Below, one piece after another: positions 22,874-33,771 of a DNA stretch of 64,000 nucleotides; positions within the stretch are counted from its first letter, which is position 1; each line of letters opens with the position of its first letter. Both the position numbers and the translations under genes were made by a program. The notes beneath the pieces were generated by a model. It was not told where the DNA came from and searched no databases. It saw only the letters and a program-made list of their open reading frames with translations. Source of the DNA: Moniliophthora roreri (taxonomy: Eukaryota; Basidiomycota; Agaricomycetes; Agaricales; Marasmiaceae); contig LATX02000123.1 in assembly GCA_001466705.2 (NCBI GenBank), positions 558,001 to 622,000 on the forward strand. The letters run 5' to 3'.

Positions 22874-25800
22874 ATGAAGACTCATGTTCAGCTCTCTTTT
22901 CTCTCGATACTTCTCCCATTATTGGTCAATGCTCAGACTTGCGAGAACTATGGATTCCAAAATGGATCGTCCTGTGTATGTCCAACTGGTTTCGGTGGTT
23001 CGTCTTGCAATGAAATTGCTTGTGGAGGGAATATTTTCCAAGGATCTCAGCGGCCTCTCACCTCGACTTCATCCGGACTGGCCAACTTGACAACTTCAGG
23101 GTGTCAGTGTCAGGGAGGCTGGACTGGCACAGCGTGCAACGTCTGCCAAACCGCGAATGCATGCCAGACTGGTTCCAACTCTGCTACTTCCTCGCAGGGA
23201 GGCGGAGCATCTCCTGGTCTGTCCGGTGCTCAGGATGGTCAAAATAGAACAATGGTGTGCAATACGGCGTCGAGAGTGTATTCTACTGGCCAGATGAGCT
23301 GCAATGTTGACGTGCGTGTTTATGCTTAGTATTCAACCAATCCCTGCTGACCCTCGTACTCTTAGAACCCCACTATTAAAGCCATATTCCCAGGCTCTAC
23401 CACAGCCAACCTTATACGCACCATGGACCCTACTCTTAGCCCACTTCCCAACATCACCTCATTCGGACAATCCGGAACGATCCATGCTCAAGTGTTTTAT
23501 GATGGCGAGGAAGAGTTTTATTGTGCTGCAGACTCTTGCACCCAAAACCTAGACACCAATGGCGAAGGCTCTTCCACTTGGAACTGCAAGAATCTAAAAG
23601 TGTGTTGCGCTCTATCTCCTGTTTATGGCCTTTGCTCAATAAGAGTCTATATTAGTGCACCTGCGTTCCGAATGCATTGTTCTGTGGACGTGTGGCAGCC
23701 AGTAATCTAACTGGCATTATCAACACGCTCAATGGCAACTTGGACGTTGAGTGCCATCCCCCAGACAACTCTACGGGTCAGGCCGATTGCGCATTCAAAC
23801 AAGCTACCATTCAGAGTGTATTCGGCTCGAGTGGTCTGACATTCCATGGATGCTCGTTCGGCGAGTGTGTCAACCAGTTCGTGATCGACAACGGTGGGAA
23901 TGGAACAAGTAGCATCATCACAGAAGATCACTCGCTTAGTGGTGGAGTAATCGCTGGTCTAGCTGTTGTCGGAGGGATATCACTGCTGGCCCTCCTCGTC
24001 CTCATATTTGGCCTAATCGCTCAGCGTAAAGCACGACGAGCAGGCTATACCAACATCGACGGCGGAGGTGTTACCGTGGAATGGAGTAATGTGAGCTACG
24101 TTATTCCTGGAGCTTCGGGAACGACCTGGTTCAAGAGAGGAAACCGAAACGTTTCCGACGACAAAGTCATTTTGGATGCTGTCAGCGGCCGCGTTCTTCC
24201 GGGGCAAATGATGGCGATACTGGGACCTAGCGGTATGTCAAGTTCAAACACTGCTATTGTGTGAAACCTCACTGTTTGTCACAGGTGCTGGTAAGACAAC
24301 ATTGGTTGAGATCCTTGCTGGCAAGTCAAAGTCTGGAGTCGTTTCCGGCTCTGTATCTTTCCCTTCATCGCACACAACCAATCCTCGCATTGGCTTTGTG
24401 CCTCAACAGGATGTTCTCCCACCAACCCTCACCGTTTACGAGGCTATGCTATTTGCAGCTCGGTTACGTTTGCCTGAAGGTGTTCCCGATCTGGAGAAGC
24501 AAACCCGGGTTGAACAACTTATGGAAAAACTGGGCATCGCTCATCTTCGTAACACCCGTATCGGATATGGTGCTGAGGCCAGCGGAAGTCGATCTAGAGG
24601 TATCAGTGGAGGCGAGATGAGGAGAGTTAGTATTGGCTTGGAGCTCATAGCAAGCCCTGATGTCCTCATTCTCGATGAACCTACATCTGGTGCGTCTCAC
24701 CCTTATTCCAACTCACAAAATATCATTTAACTTTCCGCGTTCGGATAGGATTGGATTCGGTCTCGGCTTGGCGAGTGGCGAAAGTTCTTCATTCAATCGC
24801 TCATGATGCTTCCAATCCGACTGCCATAATCGCCTCTATTCATCAACCGAGGTATGTTTTTGACGTGAATGGAATGTTAACCACCTGACTGATATTCATT
24901 ACACCCCAGCTCTCAACTTTACCAAGCCTTCGACATTATTCTTGTCTTGTCACACGGACATGCTCTCTACTGCGGTCCAGGTTCTTTTGGGCCGATCGAC
25001 TACTTCTCTCAAATCGGAATAAATGGTTTACCTCCGTATCAGCAAGGGTATAATGTCGCCGATTACATGTTAGAGGTCGCAAGCGATCCGCCGCTATCTT
25101 TACTCCAAAACAAGCAACCATTACAACTCGCCAGCACCGATAGCAGTCCAGACGCACCTATTGACGAAAAGTCAAATGCTGCTTCGAATAGTGATTCACG
25201 GATGGAGTTGGCAGGCGGTCGAAAGCGAATACGAAACAGTTCTGCTCTTGGACAAACGAAGTACGCTACCACATTCTTGACGCAGCTGCAATATCTGTCC
25301 GGACGAGAGTGGAAGATACTTCAGAGGTGAGTGTCTATATCTTGGCTGCTGCAACGCAGTTGGTTAACGTTTTTCGCAGAGATAAGACACTATTTCTCAC
25401 ACACGTGGCTGTCGCGAGTGTCTTGGGTGTATTCTGTGGAGGTTTGTATTACCAGACGGGTATCACTATTGCTGGGTTCCAGTCGAGAGTCGGATGCTTG
25501 TTCTTCTTGGTGAGTTGACTGATTTTGAGCGTCATTTAGACTTGCGCTGATCGTATTATAGGGTGCTCTCATCGCTTTCTCTTCTCTCAGTGCTCTCTAC
25601 AACATTGTGGAGATCCGGCCTCTCTTCCTTCGTGAACGATCAAGCAGTTATTATAGGTCAGTTGTCCCTGCTCGACTCTACTGAGTGACCTAATTTTGTT
25701 GCATCCTTCGATCAGCCCTACGGCATGGTTACTCTCTCGATTCATCTTCGATGTCATTCCTCTGCGTGTCATACCCACAATTATCGTCTCGACCATGTAA

Positions 25801-26444
25801 GGGCTTCCGTTTAGCTCTTCTTGATGGTATTCTCTGACGTTATACCTGCCAGCACGTATTGGATGACCGGTCTTTCTTCAGAAGCAGCCAACTTCTTCAA
25901 GTTTCTATTGATTCTAGTGCTTTATACCTTAGCATTGACTCTCTTTGTAAGTCAACTGACGTTTTGATCGTTCGACCGATTGTTCTGATGAGAAACTATT
26001 CCTTCAGAATTTCCTACTCGGTACTCTCTTCCACAACGGTGGCATTGCCATCTTGCTATCTGCGTTAACCGCGCTCTACCAAATGACCTTTGCCGGCTTC
26101 TTCGTCCACCTGGAGACCATTCCTCCGGTTCTTCGTTGGCTTCAATGGCTCTGCCCGTTGAAGTTCTGTCTTGAAGCATTGTCGGTGAACGAGGTCGGCT
26201 CGGGTCTGATGATTCAGGATACATTGTCGGGTGTACCGGTCAACGTATCTGCCGCTTTGATTATGAACATTGTGAGTTTCCTTTCTTTCCTGACTTCCTC
26301 AGAGGTATTAATAGCGCTCTATAGTTATTTGGGTTTGGCCAGAACAACTATTACCGAGACGTCTTAGTTCTGTTCGCGTTTATAGCTGGGTTCGGTATAG
26401 CCGTAATCGGTACTGTTTGGTTTAAAGTTCGAGAGCGTCGTTAG
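22874..26444 (+). CDS. ADP1-like ABC half-transporter (ABCG type with EGF-like ectodomain)
   Basis: Twelve exons (22874-23311, 23366-23599, 23656-24232, 24285-24689, 24749-24851, 24910-25326, 25380-25509, 25562-25656, 25716-25796, 25853-25946, 26008-26271, 26325-26444) give 985 aa. A signal peptide is followed by a Cys-rich EGF-like ectodomain (GSSCVCPTGFGGSSC, CQCQGGWTGTACNVC), a first membrane helix (GVIAGLAVVGGISLLALLVLIFG) and the nucleotide-binding domain. That domain has Walker A GPSGAGKTT (414-422), signature ISGGEMRR (523-530) and Walker B VLILDEPTSG (Glu548). A six-helix membrane domain ends the protein. The order ectodomain-NBD-TMD is that of yeast Adp1. It is a half-transporter that needs to dimerise; the substrate is unknown. 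All catalytic motifs are intact, and two introns fall inside NBD motifs. Confidence 0.93.
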
Positions 26445-26720
26445 ACGTAACGCTTGTTCCACCTCCCTCCATAGAGGGACTACTGTTGTTCACAAAATTT
26501 CTCGGGTTACCGAACGGACTTTGGTTTATCTTTATCTCTCGTTGTACTACGTACTCACCATCTATAACCCAGAGTCTAGACTATGATTGATTTCGTACAA
26601 CGTTCGAGTTAATACTATACATTGTCCGCGTCCAAGAAAAGCCCAGGTCCGCAGCCGTGTCTGTGATTCCGGGAATTGAAATCAGTCGACCCAAGGATAG
26701 CTCAGCCTCACAACCAACCT
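26445..26720. other. convergent 3' flanks
   Basis: AT-rich downstream sequence between the ABC transporter (+) and the broken cerato-platanin (-). No gene. Confidence 0.6.
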
Positions 26721-27132
26721 TTACAGCTTCCAATCGCACTCTGCAACGTCAACCTTGCTAGCGTCTACATTGACTAACCCGCTCGATTGTTGGTCAGGTC
26801 ATTCATCACCTGCTGAGAAACAGTAAAGCCTTCTGTGCTGCGATCGATCGCCAGCACGGACATGCTTTTCGAGGTACGTGCGGTGGAATACGTCAATCGG
26901 TAGCAGGAACCGCAGTTTGGGGAATTGTATCCAGCGATGTCGTTCGAAGCACCAATGTGAGGGAACCCGGGAAGGGCGCCGAAGGTGCTAAATTCACGGT
27001 ACAAACCGTTCTCTCCATCGGGGCGGGAGAGCTATTGGGGTTGTCGTAGACCTCGTCATAGCTGAGTTTCACAGCTCCTGAAAAGACTCTGAGGAGAAGG
27101 AGGATTGGAGTGAAGATGGCAATGGATTTCAT
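26721..27132 (-). pseudogene. cerato-platanin pseudogene (copy 2)
   Basis: ATG at 27132 starts a signal peptide (MKSIAIFTPILLLLRVFSG) and the family start AVKLSYDEVYDNPNSS. The frame then shifts near 27020: the stretch that should hold the first conserved cysteine (VACS) is missing, and coding resumes one frame over at DGENGLYREFSTFGALPGFPHIG. The middle, with NCGSCYRLTYS, is intact. After LTNNRAG the frame shifts again at about 26784, and the tail VNVDASKVDVAECDWKL ends at 26721. There is no intron where copies 1 and 3 have one. With two frame breaks and a lost disulphide cysteine, it cannot make a normal protein. Sequencing error would have to strike twice. Confidence 0.75.
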
Positions 27133-27952
27133 GGCTGAGTCAAGTGGTTGGGTGGGGGGTGGTATAGCTGATGAATTAAGAAAGCTACAAGGCTTGAGGA
27201 TCATATGCTACGAAGAGAAGCTCGTCCCATAGTACTGCTCACAGCAGCTGCCTCGAACTTCGCAGTAGTTTAAACTCGAGAAAAGTCTTTTCAAGGGCGT
27301 CACTGTCGACAGACATCTTGTAGGTTCGAATTCGTGATCCACGTACCTGCCCACGTAACTGATTTTATCCCGAGGAGATGCCAAACTGGGGAATCCAATC
27401 CCCTCCAGGACCTCAAGTTGCAACCAAGTATTCGATAGACGCCCGGTGGCGGGCGGGCCATCAGGAAATCACCGAAATGCTCTCCACTTTCGACCACTTT
27501 CAAAACTTTCTGGCTGACCAAAACTATAATCTCTGAGCATAAGAACACTAGTAGAAGATTTTGGACAACCGACTTTCGGGGGCCCTCCTCCCCACTTTCC
27601 ACTCCACAGAACTTTTTTGGCCGAAAGTCGTAATTTGCTGCAAACCAATCAACTACAGCCGCATATTATCATGCCGAGGCTTTATGATACAACCGAATGA
27701 AGGTATTAAAACGGGCGAAACAGCTGGAATCGAGGCTGAAATTTATCGAAAGTGCCGTGGAGGAATCCTCCCGCCCGCCCAATAAGCGCCGATCAGACGA
27801 CCGGTAAATCATGTGCCCGGAACAGTCCGTTTCAGGCGTTGTAGCATGCGACACTCGAAAAATCATGCTCCCATTGCCAATCACAACTCTCAGCTGATTT
27901 TGTGCTTTATTTTCACTTCAACTCGGAAATCTTGACCCTCAACTCTACTTCC
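27133..27952. other. divergent intergenic region
   Basis: Upstream of the broken cerato-platanin (-) and the hypothetical gene (+). Small frames at 27300-27602 (-) and 27561-27785 (+) look like chance open frames. Confidence 0.55.
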
Positions 27953-29170
27953 ATGGACTCCCCTTCATGGTCTGATGCAGTTCATGCAGCAATAGGCTCC
28001 TGTTTACCTTGCTTCGGACAAAGCCATGACAGTGACCATGAATCTTCCCAAAATTCCCGTCGACCTCCTCAACATCTCGAATCTCTTCTTGCGGATGTCC
28101 CAGATACAGACACAGAAGCCGAGACCGTCTCATTACACTCAAACGTAGGCGCAGGTCAGCGCAGAGCTAAAAAGAAACGGCCCCAGAAACGTATCACATT
28201 TTTCGGTTTCAATCTTTTTGGAAGGAGCCCAGAGGGAGCTATTCATCTTCCTGAAGACGCAGATGAAGTCGACAGACTCCTTCATCGTTCTTCTCGACGG
28301 CGACATTCAAATATATCGACAGGTACAGCAGCATCTGGCATGACGCGGTCTTCATCTCTTACATTCGATTCGGATGCTTCGCCGTTGGACCCTGCGGCGA
28401 TAGACCAGCTTACACCGGCTGCGCTGGAGGAACGTGCGAGGCAGGTGGAGCTACAGGCTGCAGAAGAAAGGAGGGCAAAGGAGGAAAGGAGGAGACTCAG
28501 ACGAGAGAAAAAGGAGATGAAGAGGTTAGCCGCGCAGTTGGCTAGTGGTGTTGAGGATTCTGGAGAATTCGAGGGTTTCCAGGGAAGTGGCAGTGGACTA
28601 TCGCCTAGTGTCCCCGGATACCCCTACATTCCGCCTCCTCTGATGGCTAGTCCAGTCGGATCCGCAGTTGGAGCACAGTCAATGGATGACGATGGCGATG
28701 GTTCCGCGGATCTTGATGGAACTTTATACACTGGCAGGAGTAGGACTAGCGGTGCTTCAGTCAGTGGAGGAAATTCCGACTCTCAGCGTTCCCCCGCTTC
28801 TGTTGTGTCGTATAACGACCGGCCGCACCAGTCACATCATCTCAATCTTACTCCTTCAACGGAGCCTACTACAAAGAAGAAAAAGTCTTCTTCAAGTAAA
28901 AGCAAGTCGACTAAGTCTCACTCGTCAGCAACTTCCTCCACACAGTCTCCGTCGCTTGCGTCTCCTGTGGGGAGCGAATTTACGGGTCTTCCCTCGCCAT
29001 CTCCACTTCGTGAAGATTTTTCCAAGAAGCCAGCTTTAACGATGACGACGGACTTGTTGGCCACTGAGGATAGAGGATTCCCAAGTCCCGGTTTGGGAGG
29101 TGTGCCAAGGCTCTCCAGGTCAGGAGCGGGCGGCGCGTTCTTGGCGAGCAGAGGTGATGATGGGATGTAG
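27953..29170 (+). CDS. conserved-type fungal hypothetical protein, Ser-rich with charged helix
   Basis: A single open frame of 405 aa from ATG 27953. An in-frame ATG at 27902 would add 17 residues; I preferred 27953 because it lies in ACTTCCATGG context. I do not recognise the family. Visible features: a Cys pair near the N-terminus (GSCLPCFG) that could be S-acylated, and a basic stretch RRAKKKRPQKRITFFGFNLFG. A Glu/Arg-rich coiled-coil segment lies at about residues 160-205. A long Ser/Pro/Gly-rich disordered tail includes a KKKKSSSSKSKSTKS patch. The combination suggests a peripheral-membrane or signalling scaffold, but that is speculation. It has no introns, unlike nearly all its neighbours. 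Confidence 0.72.
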   Translation: MDSPSWSDAVHAAIGSCLPCFGQSHDSDHESSQNSRRPPQHLESLLADVPDTDTEAETVSLHSNVGAGQRRAKKKRPQKRITFFGFNLFGRSPEGAIHLPEDADEVDRLLHRSSRRRHSNISTGTAASGMTRSSSLTFDSDASPLDPAAIDQLTPAALEERARQVELQAAEERRAKEERRRLRREKKEMKRLAAQLASGVEDSGEFEGFQGSGSGLSPSVPGYPYIPPPLMASPVGSAVGAQSMDDDGDGSADLDGTLYTGRSRTSGASVSGGNSDSQRSPASVVSYNDRPHQSHHLNLTPSTEPTTKKKKSSSSKSKSTKSHSSATSSTQSPSLASPVGSEFTGLPSPSPLREDFSKKPALTMTTDLLATEDRGFPSPGLGGVPRLSRSGAGGAFLASRGDDGM

Positions 29171-29602
29171 GCGGTAAGCCTCCCTTCTCTCTATCGCGAT
29201 CGTTCATCTTAAAAAGTTTGACCAGCGCTATTTAGACCATTATGATGATCTCATGTATACATTTGCTGTCTGTATCGACTACTCGACGACGAAAGTGACG
29301 ATTATCCTTCTTCCTTACCACTTAATGTAACCTGATTTGCTTTCTGTGCTGGCTACTCCTTGCTCGAGTTATCAGTATTGTTGTTAGTTTTTGCACGGAA
29401 GCAACTACATTTTGACGATTTTACACACAGGGAGATCAAGTACACAATGATGCCCGAATTTACAACGAATGTCCAATGCAAGAGTGTCTGTCTGAACATT
29501 ACGGTCCCATCCATGGTTCCATCCTCCGAGACCTAGGGAATAGGTCGTCAGTAAACACGAATACGACGAGCAAGAGCGAGAACAAACATTGGAGTCAAGA
29601 GA
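29171..29602. other. convergent intergenic region
   Basis: 3' flanks of the hypothetical gene (+) and cerato-platanin copy 3 (-). No gene recognised. Confidence 0.6.
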
Positions 29603-30085
29603 TTACAGGCCGCAGACAGAACGCGCAACCTGTTGTGATTGCACATCTATCGTTCCTAGAGCAACGGCATTACCATTGGTCAACGTATCCATCGCAGGTT
29701 GTGCAACATTAAAGCCATTTCCAGCGTGATCGATAGCAGTGACAGTGACGCTCCTCGTAACACCTTGGAAGGTGAAAGTGAGATTGTAACCTGTAGAATA
29801 GATCCCATTAGTCCGAAGCTTAATTCCTCGCGTACAGGATAGATACTTGCAGTTTCCGCAAGCCGGTGAGTTGAAACCACCAATATCAGATGACGCTCCA
29901 ATGTTAGGGAACGTGGGAAGAGAACCAAAGGTTGGGAATCGTTGTGCAAGGCCGTTTGCACCAGTAGAGCAGGCGACAGTGTTCATGCTACCCCCGCCAT
30001 TGTCGTAGGTGTTGTCGAATCGGAGCTGGACAGCACCAGTGGAGGCAGCAAGAGCAAGAGCAACGATGGTAGTGGTGAACTTCAT
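29603..30085 (-). CDS. cerato-platanin (copy 3), with optional GC-AG intron
   Basis: ATG at 30085, signal peptide MKFTTTIVALALAASTGA, then the cerato-platanin order: VQLRFDNTYDNGGGS, VACSTGANGL, FPTFGSLPTFPNIG, FNSPACGNC, VTAIDHAGNGFNVAQPAMD, terminal CGL. Removing 29850-29791 (GCAAGT...TCTACAG, 60 nt) gives 140 aa with the canonical spacing CGNCYNLTF. The intron is a multiple of three and contains no stop, so the unspliced message also encodes a 160-aa protein. That form has a 20-residue insert and one extra cysteine. I favour splicing because the paralogue at 16091-16583 has an intron 6 nt away and the family has no such insert. It is a secreted expansin-like surface protein, as copy 1. It lies next to the broken S10 gene. 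Confidence 0.9.
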   Translation of the reverse strand: MKFTTTIVALALAASTGAVQLRFDNTYDNGGGSMNTVACSTGANGLAQRFPTFGSLPTFPNIGASSDIGGFNSPACGNCKYLSCTRGIKLRTNGIYSTGYNLTFTFQGVTRSVTVTAIDHAGNGFNVAQPAMDTLTNGNAVALGTIDVQSQQVARSVCGL

Positions 30086-30458
30086 GGTGATGATATGAGG
30101 AAGGATACAAATGTGTTTGACGCTTTGTTGGGGACAGTGTCCTAGTCTTCGCCCTATTTATGTTCTGAAAGAGGAAGGCCATTAGATACCGGCGTGGTCA
30201 GTTGTGTGTCAAGACCCATGCATCCAAGAGGTCTTGACAATGCAGAAAGGTCACAGATCACCGTAAACTGATATCGTGCATCTGCCGGCTGACGTTCGAA
30301 GCGAAGTATTAAGGGTCAAGACCACTCACGAGACCGTTATTCGGAGAATCAAGGGCTAGCCCGTATGCTTTGGGCGGGAACGATAGAAAAAGATGGGAAG
30401 TCAATTGACTTGTAAGGACGTGGTATGACGTCGGATAGCTCGAGAACAGTTACAGAAT

Positions 30459-32315
30459 CTATGTATTTGAGAGAGGTATGTTCTTCGTCCAACGGGTAAT
30501 CAGGTCCTGCGTTCGAGTTATTACTGTACCATGCTTGAGACAATGGATGAAGCTCACCAATGCAGCTTCCGGCTGATCATGCGGAACCAAATGGCTGGAA
30601 AGAGACATGAATAGTCTATACGGATCCTTAGAGCAAGCCTCTTACCCAGCCTCGTATACTCTGACAAATGTAACGTTTCCAGCGGTGAGCCCATCACCGC
30701 CCGCGCTCCTTACTTCACCTGCCACCCGCCCGGTCACAGAGTCGACCCAGGGGAGAGACTTTGCGGCCAAGAATTCGCCGTGGAATTGATTTTCTAGTGC
30801 TTCTACCCAACATTCCTTACCCTAAAGGCCGGACATTGTTACACTGGGTAAACCATTCAAGATGAAGATGGAGAAAGCTTACGATATAGTTGGTCACAAG
30901 CCCGTCTAGAAGCTGTTGACATCAACTCCTGCGGAAGATTAAACAACCCTAACACACCTGCATCGCCTGCATAGACAAGGAGGCGAACACCGTCATTGAT
31001 AAGTTCCGGAACTAACGAAGCCGTGTTAGCCATTCCTTCCCCAGTAGCCGACATCTCTCTATTGAGGTTCCAATTGACCGCGCTATAGCTTCGTTGAGGG
31101 TTTACGCCTAAAGCCATTTTAGTACTAGTTTGATTCATTCAAGTGGTAATCCAGCCCATTTCCTCGTAGCAAGGTGGCATCAATTTACTGGGATCGCACG
31201 ACTTTCGCACATCGTAGGGATTCATACCAACCGCTAGAAATGCTTCTCAAGTGTTGAAGGCGTATCCATGAAGAAAGGGACGTACTAAAGATAGGTGCTA
31301 ACACCGTTGCTTCACAGTACACCGAGGCAGGCTCACAAGTGTATCTTGATGGTTTTTCGTAGCACTGCTGCGTCAATTGAACGCAAATTCCGGTCGGTGT
31401 TTGAAGAGCGGCGCAGTCATCGTCAGATGGGTCCAGGACAGGATATGGTCCGTCGCCACAAGCGTAGTTCCGAATAGAAGGATACTGGATCCTTGGGTTT
31501 GTGAGTCCATTTACCAGGATTAGAGACGCAAGATTGATGTGCTTCAGTTTCGGAGCCGAAGCAAGCTGCTTGTTGTGTTTATGCATTACACTTGCAATGT
31601 GTGGTGCGTGTACACCTCCGTAACTCTCGCCGGCGACGTGAAAGGGCTGTATCGAATATTCTGGGAACCGATGGAAAAAGAGCTGGAAGAAGGCATATAC
31701 ATCTTGAGCACCCACGGAGCTCGTATTAACGGTGCTACCGTAATGATCGTCGTAAGAGTACCCAACATTCACTGGCTGATCGAGAAAAGGGACGTTTGCA
31801 CTTTCAGTCCAACTAAATGGGTTGTAGGAGACGTTGTGGCCTTCGTCAACGACATTGCATGGGCCGAGTTCCATGAGCATTGCAGCGAAACTTGAGCACG
31901 CAGGTCCGCCTGAGAGCCATAGGAGGAATGGTGCATCTTGAGGGTTTTTACGCGACTCGAAGAACCTATTTCTTTTGAGCTTACCTCGCGAAAAAGCCAC
32001 GTCCCTACTCACCAAAAGAAGAGATGCTTAGACTGGGATATATCTAGATACCCAGAGTATTGCTTCACGTCGGGATCACAGAGTTTGGGTTGTACGATCC
32101 GTATACGATGATTATTGAATGAAGGATGGGTAACGATTTCATCTGCGGTGCTGATTGAGTTAATCAGGAGCTTAAAGGAAACCAGAAAGATACATACAGG
32201 GCAGATTGTTCTGGCCATACTTTCCTGCCTCGGGATCAAGGAATTCCTGTTCAGGAGCATAGAGAGAGTAAACCGCGGAAAAAGATGTCAGCAGGACGCC
32301 CCATGTAAACTTCAT
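30459..32315 (-). pseudogene. S10 serine carboxypeptidase, copy 2, broken by one TGA
   Basis: Eight exons on the minus strand (32315-32198, 32142-32013, 31965-31286, 31233-30958, 30905-30883, 30821-30646, 30594-30558, 30506-30459) all join in phase. The product carries every S10 feature: signal peptide (MKFTWGVLLTSFSAVYS), LWLSGGPACSS, GESYGG nucleophile, YAGDADG with the acid, and GHLVPHDQP with the base. A TGA at 31141-31139 replaces a tryptophan found in copy 1 (EVWMND there, ITT-stop-MNQ here). It cuts the protein before the Asp and His. Exon lengths 276, 176 and 37 equal those of copy 1, so the two are duplicates. The lesion is either very recent, a sequencing error, or one allele. Confidence 0.82.
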
Positions 32316-32956
32316 GGTTCTGTCTGAAGCCAACTGCCGTCAGTGGCAAATTGAAAATCAATGCATGAGAGTCCGTGACTCGTGGGAGCGAGTCACCAAT
32401 GCACCATGCACGCATGACGCTTCGCCAACGTCTGCTCCAATCTTCCAGTACCACCTTTTCGGATATATCAATGCTTCAAAAGGTCGACACAAGGGAAGTG
32501 GTACGCCACCCAAATGTTTTTCAAATCTCAAATAGATTCTTTTCACGAAATATACTACATAGTGTACAGATACTTCGCTTTCAGGAACAGACTAGAACTC
32601 TGGGTTAACCCAAGGTTGACCTACGGAATGAAAGGTATCGGACACCGAAAGAATCAATAATCGACCTCTGGAAGCATGGAAGCATCGGCACCTTAACAGT
32701 CTCACCACGGGCAATAACCTCCTTCACCCTCCCGCAACTTCGAATCCGAACTTCGAAGCCATGTAGACACCTGGGGTGGGCACCATCTGTGATCCAGTTG
32801 TCCACATGACAGCACGAACACGGCGAGTCCAGCCCTTGCAAGCAATATACATAATGCAAATCGACCGAAAAGTAGAATATATGGGCCTTGGTGTTATAAA
32901 AGGTTTCGAGCCTTTGACGAGAGTTACCATCACTCCCTCCCCTCAGTCTGGTCACG
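32316..32956. other. divergent promoter region of S10 copy 2 and cerato-platanin copy 4
   Basis: 640 bp between divergent starts. It contains the TATA box of copy 4. Minus-strand frames at 32605-33015 overlap its 5' end and are chance. Confidence 0.6.
32895..32902 (+). promoter_or_regulatory. TATA box of cerato-platanin copy 4
   Basis: TATAAAAG, 54 bases before the ATG at 32957. Confidence 0.65.
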
Positions 32957-33385
32957 ATGAAGTTCTTCTCTCTCTGCAGTACCCTTGCCTTGGTATCATC
33001 TACCATGGCCGTCAATCTGGCTTGGGATAATGCCTATAATGATCCCGCCGGCTCTTTGAACGCCGTCGCCTGCTCTGATGGCGAAAACGGCCTCGAAACC
33101 AGATTTAACTTCGCCACTTTCGGCGATATCCCTACCTTCCCTTTCGTCGGCGGTGCACCAAACATCCCAGGCTGGAATTCGTCTGCTTGCGGGACATGTT
33201 GGGCACTCACGTTTATCAACTCAACCGGCACACACACAATCAATTTCACCGCGATCGATGCCGGGGGAGATGACTTTGTCACTGGTCGAGGCGCATTGGA
33301 CCTGTTGACCAACGGCCAAGCTGAGCAGCTTGGGGTGATTCCCGTGAATGCGACGGCAGTCAGTGCATCACCTTGCGGGCTATAA
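32957..33385 (+). CDS. cerato-platanin (copy 4), intronless
   Basis: One open frame of 142 aa. The signal peptide MKFFSLCSTLALVSSTMA precedes VNLAWDNAYNDPAGS, VACSDGENGL, FATFGDIPTFPFVG, WNSSACGTCWALTF, FTAIDAGGDDFVTGRGALD and a terminal CGL. The four family cysteines are present. The AIDAGG block is slightly divergent from copies 1 and 3 (AIDVAGAGFN, AIDHAGNGFN). It lacks the intron of those copies, so it may come from a different subfamily or have lost the intron. It is secreted, probably wall- or surface-associated. It is divergent from the S10 copy 2 gene. Confidence 0.94.
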   Translation: MKFFSLCSTLALVSSTMAVNLAWDNAYNDPAGSLNAVACSDGENGLETRFNFATFGDIPTFPFVGGAPNIPGWNSSACGTCWALTFINSTGTHTINFTAIDAGGDDFVTGRGALDLLTNGQAEQLGVIPVNATAVSASPCGL

Positions 33386-33771
33386 TATTGGTATGTGAAT
33401 CAAGCCTTTCAATATTCGATGCCTTCTAAACAGCAAACGATCAGTTTGAACATTCACAGTATAGGACTTGCATACGTACACTTCTGATATACTTCTGATG
33501 GAGTTGATTGTACTTAATACACGCGTTCTACGCTGTTTCTGGACTAGTTCAATCATATATTGTTATACATTCTCGCAGAGCAGATTCTCTACTTATGGAC
33601 ACTTCAGTACCTCCCGATCGATACAGGCATCCCAGTAGCTGTTTCATTGGGTAGTTCTGGGTCTCCAATTGTCACCGACCGAACGCCAACGCCAATCAAC
33701 GTCTAAGTCGTTTTGCCTGAGCGTCTCAGTTCTAATTCCACCTAGCCCAGACCGTGCCTAAGCAAAAGCAA
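33386..33771. other. 3' flank, nothing recognised
   Basis: AT-rich sequence between the cerato-platanin stop and the end of the decayed F-box gene. Confidence 0.55.
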
